Shown here piece by piece: positions 38,357 through 48,917 of a stretch of 64,000 bases of DNA; position 1 is the first letter of the stretch; every line of letters begins with the position of its first letter. The notes beneath the pieces were generated by a model, which was given only the letters and a program-made list of their open reading frames with translations, did no database searches and had not been told where the DNA came from. The position numbers and the translations under genes are program-made. The stretch is from the NCBI RefSeq assembly GCF_030378205.1, contig NZ_CP127385.1, forward strand, positions 5,868,001-5,932,000. The letters run 5' to 3'. Source of the stretch: Bradyrhizobium sp. NP1 (GTDB lineage: Bacteria > Pseudomonadota > Alphaproteobacteria > Rhizobiales > Xanthobacteraceae).

Positions 38357-38391
38357 GACAAATTGTCCAAAACTGGCCGGACAAACTGTCC
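38357..38391. promoter_or_regulatory. Tandem GACAA-TTGTC-type operator repeats
   Basis: Two related palindromes lie 23 bases apart: GACAAATTGTC (38357-38367) and GGACAAACTGTCC (38379-38391). Each is symmetric on its own. The repeat spacing of about two helical turns is typical of cooperative repressor binding. They lie about 350 bases upstream of clpB; the binding protein is unknown. Confidence 0.5.
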
Positions 38392-38737
38392 GTCGTGACG
38401 CTCTCGCTCACGCTGCTTCAGTTTCCCGGCTGCTGTCCGATACGAGCAACGGCACGCTTTGCGAAAGAAGTCGATGCTGGCATGCAAGCAGGACAACCTC
38501 CGTCGTTGACTATCGCCTGAAACGATCACACGATGAGACGGTTCAACAAGCAGCGCTCGCCGCTTTGGTCGGCGCCACCGCAAGGCGAATATCGAAATGA
38601 TGGATCGTCATCGTTGCGCCACTGCCGTGCTGCGGCGACTGACCATCCGACATCGGGATGTTCGGCGGGTGACGACGCGGACCGGCGGCGCGTAGAAGTT
38701 TTGCTCGGCCGGCGTCGTTACCTTGAGAGGTGCAACC

Positions 38738-41350
<2,613 letters not shown>

Positions 41351-41435
41351 GATCTTGCGGCATCGGAGGCTCGTGGGAGACAGGCCTGAAGCCAACCGCT
41401 CGCGACCATCCGAGGGATCAACGAAGGAGGAAGTC

Positions 41436-41693
41436 ATGACCAAGCAAGAGATCAGGGAAAACATGGAGGTCATCGGTGCGGACGGCGTCCATGTCGGCAC
41501 GGTCGATCGCGTTGTCGACGGCCGCATCAAGCTCAAGAAGCGCGACAGCTCCGGGCTACACGGGAGACACCATCACTACATCGAGATGGGCTTTGTCGCC
41601 GGTGTCGAGGGCGACAAGGTCCGCCTCTCCGCCAATGCCGACATTGCGGTGACGCTGGAGGAGGAGAAATCCGGACGGCCTGTCGATGATTGA
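41436..41693 (+). CDS. DUF2171 domain-containing small protein
   Basis: An 85-residue protein from the ATG at 41436, preceded by an excellent AAGGAGGAAG ribosome-binding site. It shows the DUF2171/PRC-barrel-like pattern: NMEVIGADGVHVGTVDRVVDGRIKLKKRDS, then a His-rich HGRHHHYIEMGFVAGVEGDKVRLSANA read as short beta strands. No function is established; members occur with general stress genes. It follows clpB by 85 bases on the same strand and may be co-transcribed. Confidence 0.82.
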   Translation: MTKQEIRENMEVIGADGVHVGTVDRVVDGRIKLKKRDSSGLHGRHHHYIEMGFVAGVEGDKVRLSANADIAVTLEEEKSGRPVDD

Positions 41694-42090
41694 CGTGCGG
41701 GAATCGAGGCGGTCGCACCGGCTGCCTCGCCCTGTTCGGCAAGGCCGAACGCCGGGGCATGAGCATTGGCAGCGGACGCCACCGGGGCGCGGGCCGGCGA
41801 CGCTGAGATCGAGGTTGTGCCGATCACGGAACCCGGCATACCATGGGTCGACGAAGAGAAGCACGGCAGATGGGATGGCCATCTGACAACCTGCAAGACC
41901 TCAATAGGACAATCGGAGCCATGATGGCGAAACCGCAAACCATCCCGCCGAATGATGCCGCCCCGCCTGCCACGATCTAGAACAAGCCGACAAGAATCCG
42001 CGTCTTCGGTCTACCGTGTTTTGGTCGTCGCGCTTGACAGCCATGACGGTAAACGGATGCCGAACAGATTGATTAAGTAAGGAGCAAAGC
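41694..42090. other. Intergenic region before the encapsulin operon
   Basis: About 400 bases without a supported gene. A TTGACA hexamer at 42034-42039 could be a -35 element for the peroxidase-encapsulin operon, but no good -10 is seen. No strong hairpin was found. Confidence 0.4.
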
Positions 42091-43146
42091 GTGCCATCCG
42101 CTGTTCCGCAACCGGTCGTCGCGCAGCTCACGCGGACCGCCATCTTTCTTGTGCTCACAATCGACCCCGAACCCCGATGTGATACCGTCGTGCGGGCCTT
42201 GTGTGGTGACTTGGCCGCCCTGCTGCGCGCGGTAGGCTTCCGCGACCTCGAGGGCCGGCTGTCATGCGTCATGGGATTTGGCTCCGACGCATGGGACCGG
42301 CTTTTCGGAGAACCGAAGCCAAAGGGATTGCATCCATTCCGTGAGATCCATGGTCAGCATCACGCCGTCGCGACACCGGGCGACATTCTCTTTCATATCC
42401 GCTCCACGCGAATGGATCTGTGCTTCGAGCTGGCGACCCAAATCATGTCGCGGCTCGACGGCGCAGTCTCGGTCGTGGATGAGGTGCATGGCTTCAAATA
42501 TTTCGATGACCGGGACCTGATCGGTTTTGTCGACGGAACGGAGAACCCCGTGGATCAGGCGGCCCTCGACGCCACCGTCATCGGCGAGGAGGATGCCGCG
42601 TTCGCGGGCGGCAGCTACGTCATCGTGCAAAAATATCTTCACGACGTGAAGCGATGGAACGAGCTGCCTGTCGAGATGCAGGAAAAGATCATCGGCCGGA
42701 CCAAACTGGCCGACATCGAGCTTGACGATTCGGTGAAGCCGACCTCGGCACACAACGCCTTGACGACGATCATCGAAGACGGAAAGCAGCTCGAGATCGT
42801 ACGCGACAACATGCCGTTCGGCGATGTCGGAAAGGGTGAGTTCGGCACCTATTTCATCGGTTACGCCCGATTGCCGCACAGGATCGAGCAGATGCTCGTG
42901 AACATGTTCGTCGGTCGGCCGCCAGGCAACTACGACCGGCTGCTCGATTTCAGCCGTGCCGTCACGGGCACGCTGTTCTTTGTGCCGTCGGCGACGTTCC
43001 TGGAGGATGTTGCATCCGGGGACGCTGCATCGCCTGCCGACCCGTCGGCGGACGGACGCAGGACCGACGACACGTCTCAAACGAAAATGCCGCCCGATGG
43101 CTCGCTCGGGATCGGCTCGCTGAAAGGAGAGGCTGGACATGAATAA
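42091..43146 (+). CDS. Dye-decolorizing peroxidase with encapsulin-targeting peptide
   Basis: A 351-residue haem peroxidase from a GTG start preceded by AAGGAGC. The DyP signature GFVDGTENP (145-153) includes the catalytic aspartate Asp148. His221 (TSAHNAL) is the likely haem ligand and Arg238, just before NMPFG, the distal arginine; GTYFIGYAR follows. After a flexible Asp/Ala/Pro-rich linker (about 306-335) the tail reads DGSLGIGSLKG, the consensus peptide that docks cargo to the inside of encapsulin shells. Five further residues (EAGHE) follow it. The stop overlaps the encapsulin start by 8 bases. It reduces peroxides inside the nanocompartment; the organic substrate is unknown. Confidence 0.95.
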   Translation: MPSAVPQPVVAQLTRTAIFLVLTIDPEPRCDTVVRALCGDLAALLRAVGFRDLEGRLSCVMGFGSDAWDRLFGEPKPKGLHPFREIHGQHHAVATPGDILFHIRSTRMDLCFELATQIMSRLDGAVSVVDEVHGFKYFDDRDLIGFVDGTENPVDQAALDATVIGEEDAAFAGGSYVIVQKYLHDVKRWNELPVEMQEKIIGRTKLADIELDDSVKPTSAHNALTTIIEDGKQLEIVRDNMPFGDVGKGEFGTYFIGYARLPHRIEQMLVNMFVGRPPGNYDRLLDFSRAVTGTLFFVPSATFLEDVASGDAASPADPSADGRRTDDTSQTKMPPDGSLGIGSLKGEAGHE

Positions 43147-43942
43147 CCTTCATCGGGGACTCGCCCCCATCTCGGACGCGGCATGGGCCCAGATCGAGGA
43201 GGAAGCCTCCCGCACCCTCAAGCGTCACCTGGCGGCGCGCCGTGTCGTGGACGTCGAAGGCCCGAAGGGCACGGATTTCTCCGCCGTCGGCACCGGTCAC
43301 CAGCGGCAGATCGAGGCGCCCGGCGAGGGAATCCAGGCCGCGCAGCGCGACGTCAAGGCGCTCGTCGAATTGCGCGTCCCCTTCGAGCTCACGCGCCAGG
43401 CCATCGACGATGTCGAGCGTGGCGCCAACGATTCTGACTGGGATCCGCTCAAGGAAGCGGCGCGCAAGATCGCCTTCGCCGAAGATCGAGCGATTTTCGA
43501 TGGCTACGGCGCCGCCGGGATCGTGGGCATCCGTCAGGGCAGCAGCAACCCGGTGCTGACACTTCCGTCCAACGTGCAGGATTATCCCGGCGTGGTCGCG
43601 CAGGCGGTGAGCCAGTTGCGGCTGGCGGGCGTCAACGGACCTTATACGCTGCTGCTCGGCACGGAGCCCTACACCGCGATTGGCGGCTCGAGCGACGACG
43701 GGTATCCGATCCTGCAGCACGTCCAGCGCCTCGTGGACGGCAAGATCATCTGGGCGCCGGCTATCGAGGGCGGCGTCGTCCTCAGCACCCGCGGTGGCGA
43801 TTTTGAGCTGGCCATCGGCCAGGACATCTCGATCGGCTATCTGAGTCATTCCGAGACGGCCGTCCGACTCTACTTCCAGGAATCCATCACCTTTCTGCTG
43901 TTGACGACCGAGGCCGTTGTGTCGCTCGCGCCGCAAACGTGA
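43139..43942 (+). CDS. enc: Family 1 encapsulin shell protein
   Basis: A 267-residue encapsulin with the HK97-type capsid fold. Characteristic segments are the N-terminal LAPISDAAWAQIEEEASRTL, RVVDVEGPKGTDFSAV, QRDVKALVELRVPFEL, WDPLKEAARKIAFAEDRAIF, and the C-terminal GYLSHSETAVRLYFQESITF. The length fits the T=1 (60-mer) class, which makes shells of roughly 24 nm. The cargo peroxidase is encoded immediately upstream and translationally coupled, so packaging of DyP is strongly implied. The shell would sequester peroxide chemistry under oxidative stress. Confidence 0.96.
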   Translation: MNNLHRGLAPISDAAWAQIEEEASRTLKRHLAARRVVDVEGPKGTDFSAVGTGHQRQIEAPGEGIQAAQRDVKALVELRVPFELTRQAIDDVERGANDSDWDPLKEAARKIAFAEDRAIFDGYGAAGIVGIRQGSSNPVLTLPSNVQDYPGVVAQAVSQLRLAGVNGPYTLLLGTEPYTAIGGSSDDGYPILQHVQRLVDGKIIWAPAIEGGVVLSTRGGDFELAIGQDISIGYLSHSETAVRLYFQESITFLLLTTEAVVSLAPQT

Positions 43943-43955
43943 AGGAGACATCTCG

Positions 43956-44150
43956 ATGCAGGAATTCGATCTCTACATCAATCCGCAAAAGCCATCCGTC
44001 GGCCTCTACGTGCGGAAAGGAGCAAGTCTCCCCGACCTGGCCGACGCCAAGGAATGGGCGTTCGACGGCACCGCGGCACAGGCCGAATTGCCGGCGGACC
44101 TCGTCAAGAGGATCGAAGCCAACGGCCACGCCTTTCGCGACATGGATTGA
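43956..44150 (+). CDS. Small protein of the encapsulin operon, unknown function
   Basis: A 64-residue acidic protein starting MQEFDLYINPQKPSVGLYVRK, 13 bases after the encapsulin stop, with GAAGGAGA as ribosome-binding site. It continues with DAKEWAFDGTAAQAELPADLVKRIEANGHAF and lacks cysteines, membrane segments and a cargo-loading motif. The tight linkage makes it the third gene of the nanocompartment operon. It could be an accessory or regulatory partner of the peroxidase. I do not recognise its family. Confidence 0.75.
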   Translation: MQEFDLYINPQKPSVGLYVRKGASLPDLADAKEWAFDGTAAQAELPADLVKRIEANGHAFRDMD

Positions 44151-44320
44151 GCGCGTTCGGCACCGGAACAAAGAGGAAATGCCGACGTCTGCTTTCGCGC
44201 GCTGGCGCGCCCGCGCTTCGATGGCAGGCCCGATGCGCGCACCGATGGGCCACGCGCCTGGCAGCTCCGCTCTCCAAAGCGGGAGCCAAATCCGAGGCTG
44301 CCAACAGTCAATCACAGGTT

Positions 44321-45034
44321 TCAGAGCGTGCCTAAATAGGAGTGCTTGATCCGCTCGTCCGTCAAGAGTTGCGCCGCCGGCCCCTGAACGGGAATGCTGC
44401 CCTCGTCCAGGACATATGAGTAATCGGAGATCGGCAGGGTTCGATAGGCGTTTTGTTCGACCAGGAGCACGGCCACGCCTGATCGATGGATAGCCTGGAT
44501 CACGTCCAGAATTCGATCGATTATCTTCGGCGCCAGGCCCAGGCTCGGCTCGTCCAGCAGCAACATCCGCGGTCTCGACATCAGAGCGCGACCGATCGCC
44601 AGCATCTGCTGCTGGCCGCCGCTAAGCGTGCTCGCCCGCTGCTTCCTCTTGACGGTCAGCTCCGGAAAAAGGTCGAAAATCTCGGGCAAGCGCCGCATGG
44701 CGTCCTGCCTGCTCCCCCGCGTGTAAGCCCCCATCACCAAATTTTCGTCCACCGTCATTTCGGGGAAGAGCTGCCTGTGCTCGGGAACGAGCGACAACCC
44801 GGCTTCCACGATCTCCCAAGCCGCCATCCGGGTGAGTTCAATCCCCTCGAATTGAATGGTTCCGGCAAGCGGCCTGATCAATCCAGCAATCGTCGCCAAT
44901 GCGGTGGTCTTGCCTGCGCCGTTTGCTCCAAGCAGCGTGACGATCGTCCTTGCTTCCACGTTCAACGATATCTCGCGCAACGCTACTGCGCTTCCATATG
45001 CGACCTTCAGCTTCCGCACCGAAAGGAGACTCAA
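44321..45034 (-). CDS. livF: Branched-chain amino acid-type ABC transporter ATP-binding protein LivF
   Basis: A 237-residue ATPase of the LivF type. Walker A is GANGAGKTTA, the signature motif LSGGQQQMLAIGRAL, Walker B LLLDEPSLGLAP, and the switch histidine region lies near VEQNAYRTL. The start is a TTG at 45034 overlapping the livG stop (TTGA), preceded by GGAGG. It is the last gene of the seven-gene operon and powers import with LivG. The two amidohydrolase-like genes at the operon head suggest the cargo is not a simple amino acid. Confidence 0.94.
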   Translation of the reverse strand: MSLLSVRKLKVAYGSAVALREISLNVEARTIVTLLGANGAGKTTALATIAGLIRPLAGTIQFEGIELTRMAAWEIVEAGLSLVPEHRQLFPEMTVDENLVMGAYTRGSRQDAMRRLPEIFDLFPELTVKRKQRASTLSGGQQQMLAIGRALMSRPRMLLLDEPSLGLAPKIIDRILDVIQAIHRSGVAVLLVEQNAYRTLPISDYSYVLDEGSIPVQGPAAQLLTDERIKHSYLGTL

Positions 45035-45798
45035 TTCGATCCTCCCAAATAGGCCGCAATAACCGCAGGATCTTCAACGACGACCTTGGGAGGTCCGCTG
45101 GCGATCTTAACTCCATGGTCCAGCACGGCTATCTGATCGGAAAGATTCATCACCAACTTCATGGTGTGGGCCACGAGTATGATCGTCGGCGACAGCCGCT
45201 GCCTTATTGACCTGATGGTTTCCGTCAGTCGCTCGACCTCTTCCGAGCTCATCCCGGCGGACGGCTCGTCGAGAAACATCAATCGGGGTCGGTTGACGAC
45301 GCAACGCGCCAATTCGAGGAGGCGCTGGTGGCCAAGCGGGAGGGAGCCTGCCTGAAGATTGCAGTAAGATTGCAATCCGACCAGCTCAAGTGCGTCGAAT
45401 GCGCGTTCGCGCATCAAGCGGTCTTCAAATCGCTCCCGACCGACCGCCGTCGATAGATAGTTCGTGGCGAATGAGGAGTGCAGGCCCAGAAGAACGTTCT
45501 CCAGCACGGACATGTCTTTCAGGAGCAGCACGTTCTGGAACGTCCGCGCGATGCCTGCCCGGGCCAGCTCGTGCGGTCGCTTCGCAAACAAATCGCTCCC
45601 GAAGAATACGGCTTGGCCGCCCTGCGCCTCGTAGTGTCTCGTAAGAACATTGATCAGGCTGGTCTTGCCGGCTCCGTTGGGACCGATCAACGAGAACAGT
45701 TCACCGTCATTGATCGACAGGCTTACATTGCTCAATACGCGGTTTCCGCCAAAGGAAAGGCAGACATCGACTATTTTGAGAGCGGATATTGTGGCCAT
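45031..45798 (-). CDS. livG: Branched-chain amino acid-type ABC transporter ATP-binding protein LivG
   Basis: A 255-residue ATPase from the ATG at 45798 (MATISALKIVDVCLSFGG); the frame is open to 45840 inside livM. Walker A is GPNGAGKTSL. The signature motif is diverged: SLPLGHQRLLELARC in place of LSxGQ. Walker B is LMFLDEPSAGMS, followed by ILVAHTMKLVM with the switch histidine. The C-terminal extension typical of LivG is present (KVVVEDPAVIAAYLG). It heterodimerises with LivF on the LivH/LivM membrane pair. Confidence 0.93.
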   Translation of the reverse strand: MATISALKIVDVCLSFGGNRVLSNVSLSINDGELFSLIGPNGAGKTSLINVLTRHYEAQGGQAVFFGSDLFAKRPHELARAGIARTFQNVLLLKDMSVLENVLLGLHSSFATNYLSTAVGRERFEDRLMRERAFDALELVGLQSYCNLQAGSLPLGHQRLLELARCVVNRPRLMFLDEPSAGMSSEEVERLTETIRSIRQRLSPTIILVAHTMKLVMNLSDQIAVLDHGVKIASGPPKVVVEDPAVIAAYLGGSN

Positions 45799-45808
45799 CT
45801 GCAAACTT

Positions 45809-46828
45809 TCAACGGCGCAAGCGTCCGACGCCGCGACCAATCAAAGGCGCGATGCCCTCAGGCATCACGATGAGAAAAATCAAAAGCAGCGAACCGAACA
45901 CGAGCTCCTTGTACTCGGCGACCGGACGAAGCAACTCGGGAAGCACGGTCAGCAGCGACGCTCCGAACACGGGCCCCCAGAAGACCCCGAGCCCTCCAAC
46001 CACGCTCATCGTCAGATATGCGATCGATACCTCGAACGAAAACGCATAGGGATTGATGAAATCCGAGACTCCCACGTACAGCGACCCGGAAAGCCCGCCG
46101 AACAGCGCGCCAAGCGCGAAGGCCGCTATCTTGTATCGCGCCACCGGAATACCCATCGATTCGGCGGCAGCCTCGTTGCCCTTCAGTGCCAGCAACGCCC
46201 TGCCAAAACGGGAAGACAGCAGGTTCCAGGAAATCCAGAGCGCACAAAGGAAGGCCCCGATGAGAAAATAGTACATGAGGACCGGTTGCACCTCGTGACC
46301 AAACACCTGTATCGGGGGCACCGCCAATCCGTTAGGTCCCCGCGTCAGCTCCAGCCAGTTCATCAGCACCAGGTTGACCGCTTGCCCGAAGCCGAATGTG
46401 ATCATCGCGATATAGAGCGAGCTCAGCCTGAGCGATGGAATGGCAATGATGATGCCACACGTGGCAGCGATTGCTGAGGCCAACAGGATGGCGAGGAAGT
46501 AAGACACGCCGAGATGGGTCATGAGCAGGACGGTTGCGTAAGCTCCGATGGCCGCGAAGCCGGCGTGACCCACGGAGACCAGGCCCGCATAACCCATGCT
46601 GATGTTGATGCCGGTGGCGGCAACGCAGTTGATCAACGCAAGCCCGACCACAAAGCCGAAGTACGGGCCGGCCAGAGCAGGGACGGCAGCGAGCAATGCG
46701 CAAATAACCACGCCGAACAACAACTTTCCTTTTGACATCGCCCGAACCGTTTTTGCGGATCGCCCCGGTTCTTTCGACTTTTCAGGAAAAGAATGTTCCG
46801 ACCCGCGGCTCAAGCTGCTGGAAATCAT
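45809..46828 (-). CDS. livM: Branched-chain amino acid-type ABC transporter permease LivM
   Basis: A 339-residue inner-membrane permease with about ten hydrophobic segments. Signatures include GINISMGYAGLVSVGHAGFAAIGAY and the cytoplasmic coupling loop RFGRALLALKGNEAAAESMGI. The ATG at 46828 lies just after the livH stop; a methionine at 46738 (MSKGKLLF) is an alternative that drops a polar 30-residue leader. The same frame stays open far upstream through livH, but that part is not coding. It forms the channel with LivH. Confidence 0.93.
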   Translation of the reverse strand: MISSSLSRGSEHSFPEKSKEPGRSAKTVRAMSKGKLLFGVVICALLAAVPALAGPYFGFVVGLALINCVAATGINISMGYAGLVSVGHAGFAAIGAYATVLLMTHLGVSYFLAILLASAIAATCGIIIAIPSLRLSSLYIAMITFGFGQAVNLVLMNWLELTRGPNGLAVPPIQVFGHEVQPVLMYYFLIGAFLCALWISWNLLSSRFGRALLALKGNEAAAESMGIPVARYKIAAFALGALFGGLSGSLYVGVSDFINPYAFSFEVSIAYLTMSVVGGLGVFWGPVFGASLLTVLPELLRPVAEYKELVFGSLLLIFLIVMPEGIAPLIGRGVGRLRR

Positions 46829-46830
46829 CT

Positions 46831-47709
46831 CTAGACCCTCGAGACCGTCGCTTTTCCGAAAATTCCATTCGGCAACGCCGCGAGCACACCAAGCAGCAGG
46901 ACGAATACGACGACGTCCTTGAAAGCGCTGGTCACGTACACGCCGACGATTATCTCGACGACGCCGAGGATGAACCCGCCGGCGGCGGCGCCGCCCAGAC
47001 TGCTGAAGCCGCCAAGTATGGCCGCGATGAATCCCTTGTTTCCGATGACGCCCATGTCCGGCGTGACAATGATCATCGGAGCAAGCAGGACGCCGCCGAT
47101 GGCCGCAAGCGCTCCGGCCATCGCCCACGTCGCAGACAACACGGTCGGCACGTTTACTCCGACGATCGCAGCACCTCGCAAGTTCTGCGAAGTCGCGCGC
47201 ATACCCCAGCCGAGCTTGGCCAGGGAAAAGAACGCGGCGACCGCAATGAGCGTCGCGGCGGCAACACCGAGAATGCCGAGCTGGAGCGGCGTGACCCTCA
47301 CCCCGAGCAGGTCGATCTGCTCCGTGCTCAATACAGGTGGCAGGATAGAGACCTCCTGCCCATAGAAGACGCGCACGCCGCTTCTGAGAATCTGGCCGAT
47401 TGCCACGGTCGAGAGCAGAACGGTGAAGTGAGGCGCGTCGATCAGCGGCCGAAAGGCGATCCTCTCGACCAAATAGCCAAGCAGCGTACAAAGCCCGACG
47501 GCAAGCAGCAGCGCGGCGACCTGGCCGAGATGGAAGTCCCTGAGAGAGACCAGCGCCGCCATTGCGCCGATCATCATCATGTCGCCCTGCGCAAAATTGA
47601 CGACACCTGAAGCCCGGTAGATGGTCGCAAAACCCAGGGCGGTGAGAGCATAGATCGAGCCCAAGGTGAGGCCGCTGACCAGGAGCTGTGCAAAACCCAC
47701 GGCATTCAT
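46831..47709 (-). CDS. livH: Branched-chain amino acid-type ABC transporter permease LivH
   Basis: A 292-residue permease from the ATG at 47709, which overlaps the binding-protein stop (ATGA). It shows the LivH opening QLLVSGLTLGSIYALTALGF, GVVNFAQGDMMMIGA and the coupling loop GMRATSQNLRGAAIVGVN, with eight to nine membrane segments. It pairs with LivM, encoded 2 bases downstream. Confidence 0.94.
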   Translation of the reverse strand: MNAVGFAQLLVSGLTLGSIYALTALGFATIYRASGVVNFAQGDMMMIGAMAALVSLRDFHLGQVAALLLAVGLCTLLGYLVERIAFRPLIDAPHFTVLLSTVAIGQILRSGVRVFYGQEVSILPPVLSTEQIDLLGVRVTPLQLGILGVAAATLIAVAAFFSLAKLGWGMRATSQNLRGAAIVGVNVPTVLSATWAMAGALAAIGGVLLAPMIIVTPDMGVIGNKGFIAAILGGFSSLGGAAAGGFILGVVEIIVGVYVTSAFKDVVVFVLLLGVLAALPNGIFGKATVSRV

Positions 47710-48917
47710 TGCGCCACCTCCCACGCCAGGCCGGCATTGATCCTGATCATCGTCGCGGCCGCTGTTCCTTCATGCGAGGCCTTGCTGTAGGTCACGGGGA
47801 ACATCACGCCGGTGCGAAAGTCGTTGAGGGTTTCAAGCGCCTCGATGAATTTCGCCCGCGTAAGAGAGCGCCCGGCCCGGCTCAGCCCCTCCGCAAATAT
47901 CTTTATGGCCGCGTAGCCCGCGAAGTCGTATTCGGACGGCCGGCCCGGCGGAAGTCCGCCCGGATATTTCGACCTGAGGGCACTCCGGTATTTCACGATT
48001 TCCGCGTTCGTTGAATCGTCGGCCAGGAACGGCGCGAACGTAACCGCGATAAAGCCTTCACCCGACTGGCCTGCGGCCTTCGGAAACAAGGGCGTGGCCG
48101 TTCCCGCGCCGCCAAACAGCGGCACTTTCAAGCCAAGGTCCTTGGCCTGGCGCGTGATGACGCCGGCTTCCGCCGCGAATGCCCAGACGTACAGGGCGTC
48201 GGCGCCAGACTGAGCGATCCTCAAGAGCTGGGCTGAGAAGTCCTGATCACCCTGGTTGAACCTTTCGCTCGCTTTGAGAGCGATGTTCGACTTTCCCAAC
48301 CACTCTCGAACCGCTTCCTCACCGCCGATGCCGTAGTCGTTGCTGGTGTAGATCAGCGCCGGCTGCTTCACGCCGAATTTCTTGACGGTGTATTCGAGGA
48401 GACGATCGGCATGCGCGATCTCGTTGGAGAATACGCGAAAGACATTGTCGCGCGGCGGGACGAGCAGATTGCGGTTGGACGAAATCGACGCCAGGAAAGG
48501 AACCTTTTCCCGCCCGATGAGCGGCAGAACCGGCAACGTGCTGCCGCTCGTCGAACCCGCGATCAGGCCGAAGACGCGATCCTGGCTGAGGAGCCGTCTG
48601 ACGCTCGCCTGAGCCTCTTGCGGTGACCCGGCATCGTCGTACACCACCAGCCTCAGTTTTCGTCCGTTGATTCCACCCGCCGCGTTGATCTCATCGATTC
48701 CGATTTGAATCGCGTCCCGCTCGGATGTTCCGAGTAGCGACGTTGACCCGGTTAACGGCGTCCACATGCCCAGAACGACCTCGTTGTCGGAGACCCCGAT
48801 CTCCTGACACCTCGCCTGGGTCGCCGCGGCGACCATCGTCAGGGACGCCAGCAAGAGAGACAGCACCGACGACCATGAAAAGATCGCGCTAACCTTTCGA
48901 AGACCGATGTCACTCAC
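47706..48917 (-). CDS. ABC transporter substrate-binding protein (Leu/Ile/Val-binding type)
   Basis: A 403-residue periplasmic binding protein. A GTG start at 48917 overlaps the amidohydrolase stop and follows GGAGGG; an ATG at 48929 is an alternative. The signal peptide (VSAIFSWSSVLSLLLASLTMV) ends near ARCQE. The mature protein has the LivJ-like opening VVLGMWTPLTGSTSLLG, the typical AIQIGIDEINAAGGINGRKL, and YTSNDYGIGGEEAVREW. Genes for both permeases and both ATPases follow, so this is a complete importer. Upstream amidohydrolase genes suggest a ring amine or amide as ligand (inference). Confidence 0.94.
   Translation of the reverse strand: MSDIGLRKVSAIFSWSSVLSLLLASLTMVAAATQARCQEIGVSDNEVVLGMWTPLTGSTSLLGTSERDAIQIGIDEINAAGGINGRKLRLVVYDDAGSPQEAQASVRRLLSQDRVFGLIAGSTSGSTLPVLPLIGREKVPFLASISSNRNLLVPPRDNVFRVFSNEIAHADRLLEYTVKKFGVKQPALIYTSNDYGIGGEEAVREWLGKSNIALKASERFNQGDQDFSAQLLRIAQSGADALYVWAFAAEAGVITRQAKDLGLKVPLFGGAGTATPLFPKAAGQSGEGFIAVTFAPFLADDSTNAEIVKYRSALRSKYPGGLPPGRPSEYDFAGYAAIKIFAEGLSRAGRSLTRAKFIEALETLNDFRTGVMFPVTYSKASHEGTAAATMIRINAGLAWEVAQ

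Larger units (their letters stand above)
37756..38737. other. Intergenic region between divergent dnaK and clpB
   Basis: About 980 bases with no convincing gene; the short frames here lack ribosome-binding sites and family features. It holds two palindrome clusters (described separately). The region must contain both chaperone promoters, but no unambiguous RpoH-type promoter could be picked by eye. Confidence 0.6.

Noticed and set aside
38323..38583. 86-codon minus-strand frame in the dnaK-clpB intergenic region
   Set aside because: It is Arg-rich, lacks a ribosome-binding site and overlaps tandem palindromes; coding is unlikely.
41686..41886. 66-codon frame after the DUF2171 gene
   Set aside because: It overlaps the preceding stop, has Arg/Pro/His-rich composition, no ribosome-binding site and no recognisable feature.
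42091..44150. Prophage origin of the encapsulin gene (HK97-fold capsid)
   Set aside because: No portal, terminase, protease or tail genes are nearby, and the DyP cargo with its loading peptide identifies a nanocompartment.
46829..47737. Upstream continuation of the livM frame through livH, suggesting a giant fused permease
   Set aside because: The upstream part is Arg/Gly/Cys-rich with no membrane segments, and livH is intact in another frame over the same bases.
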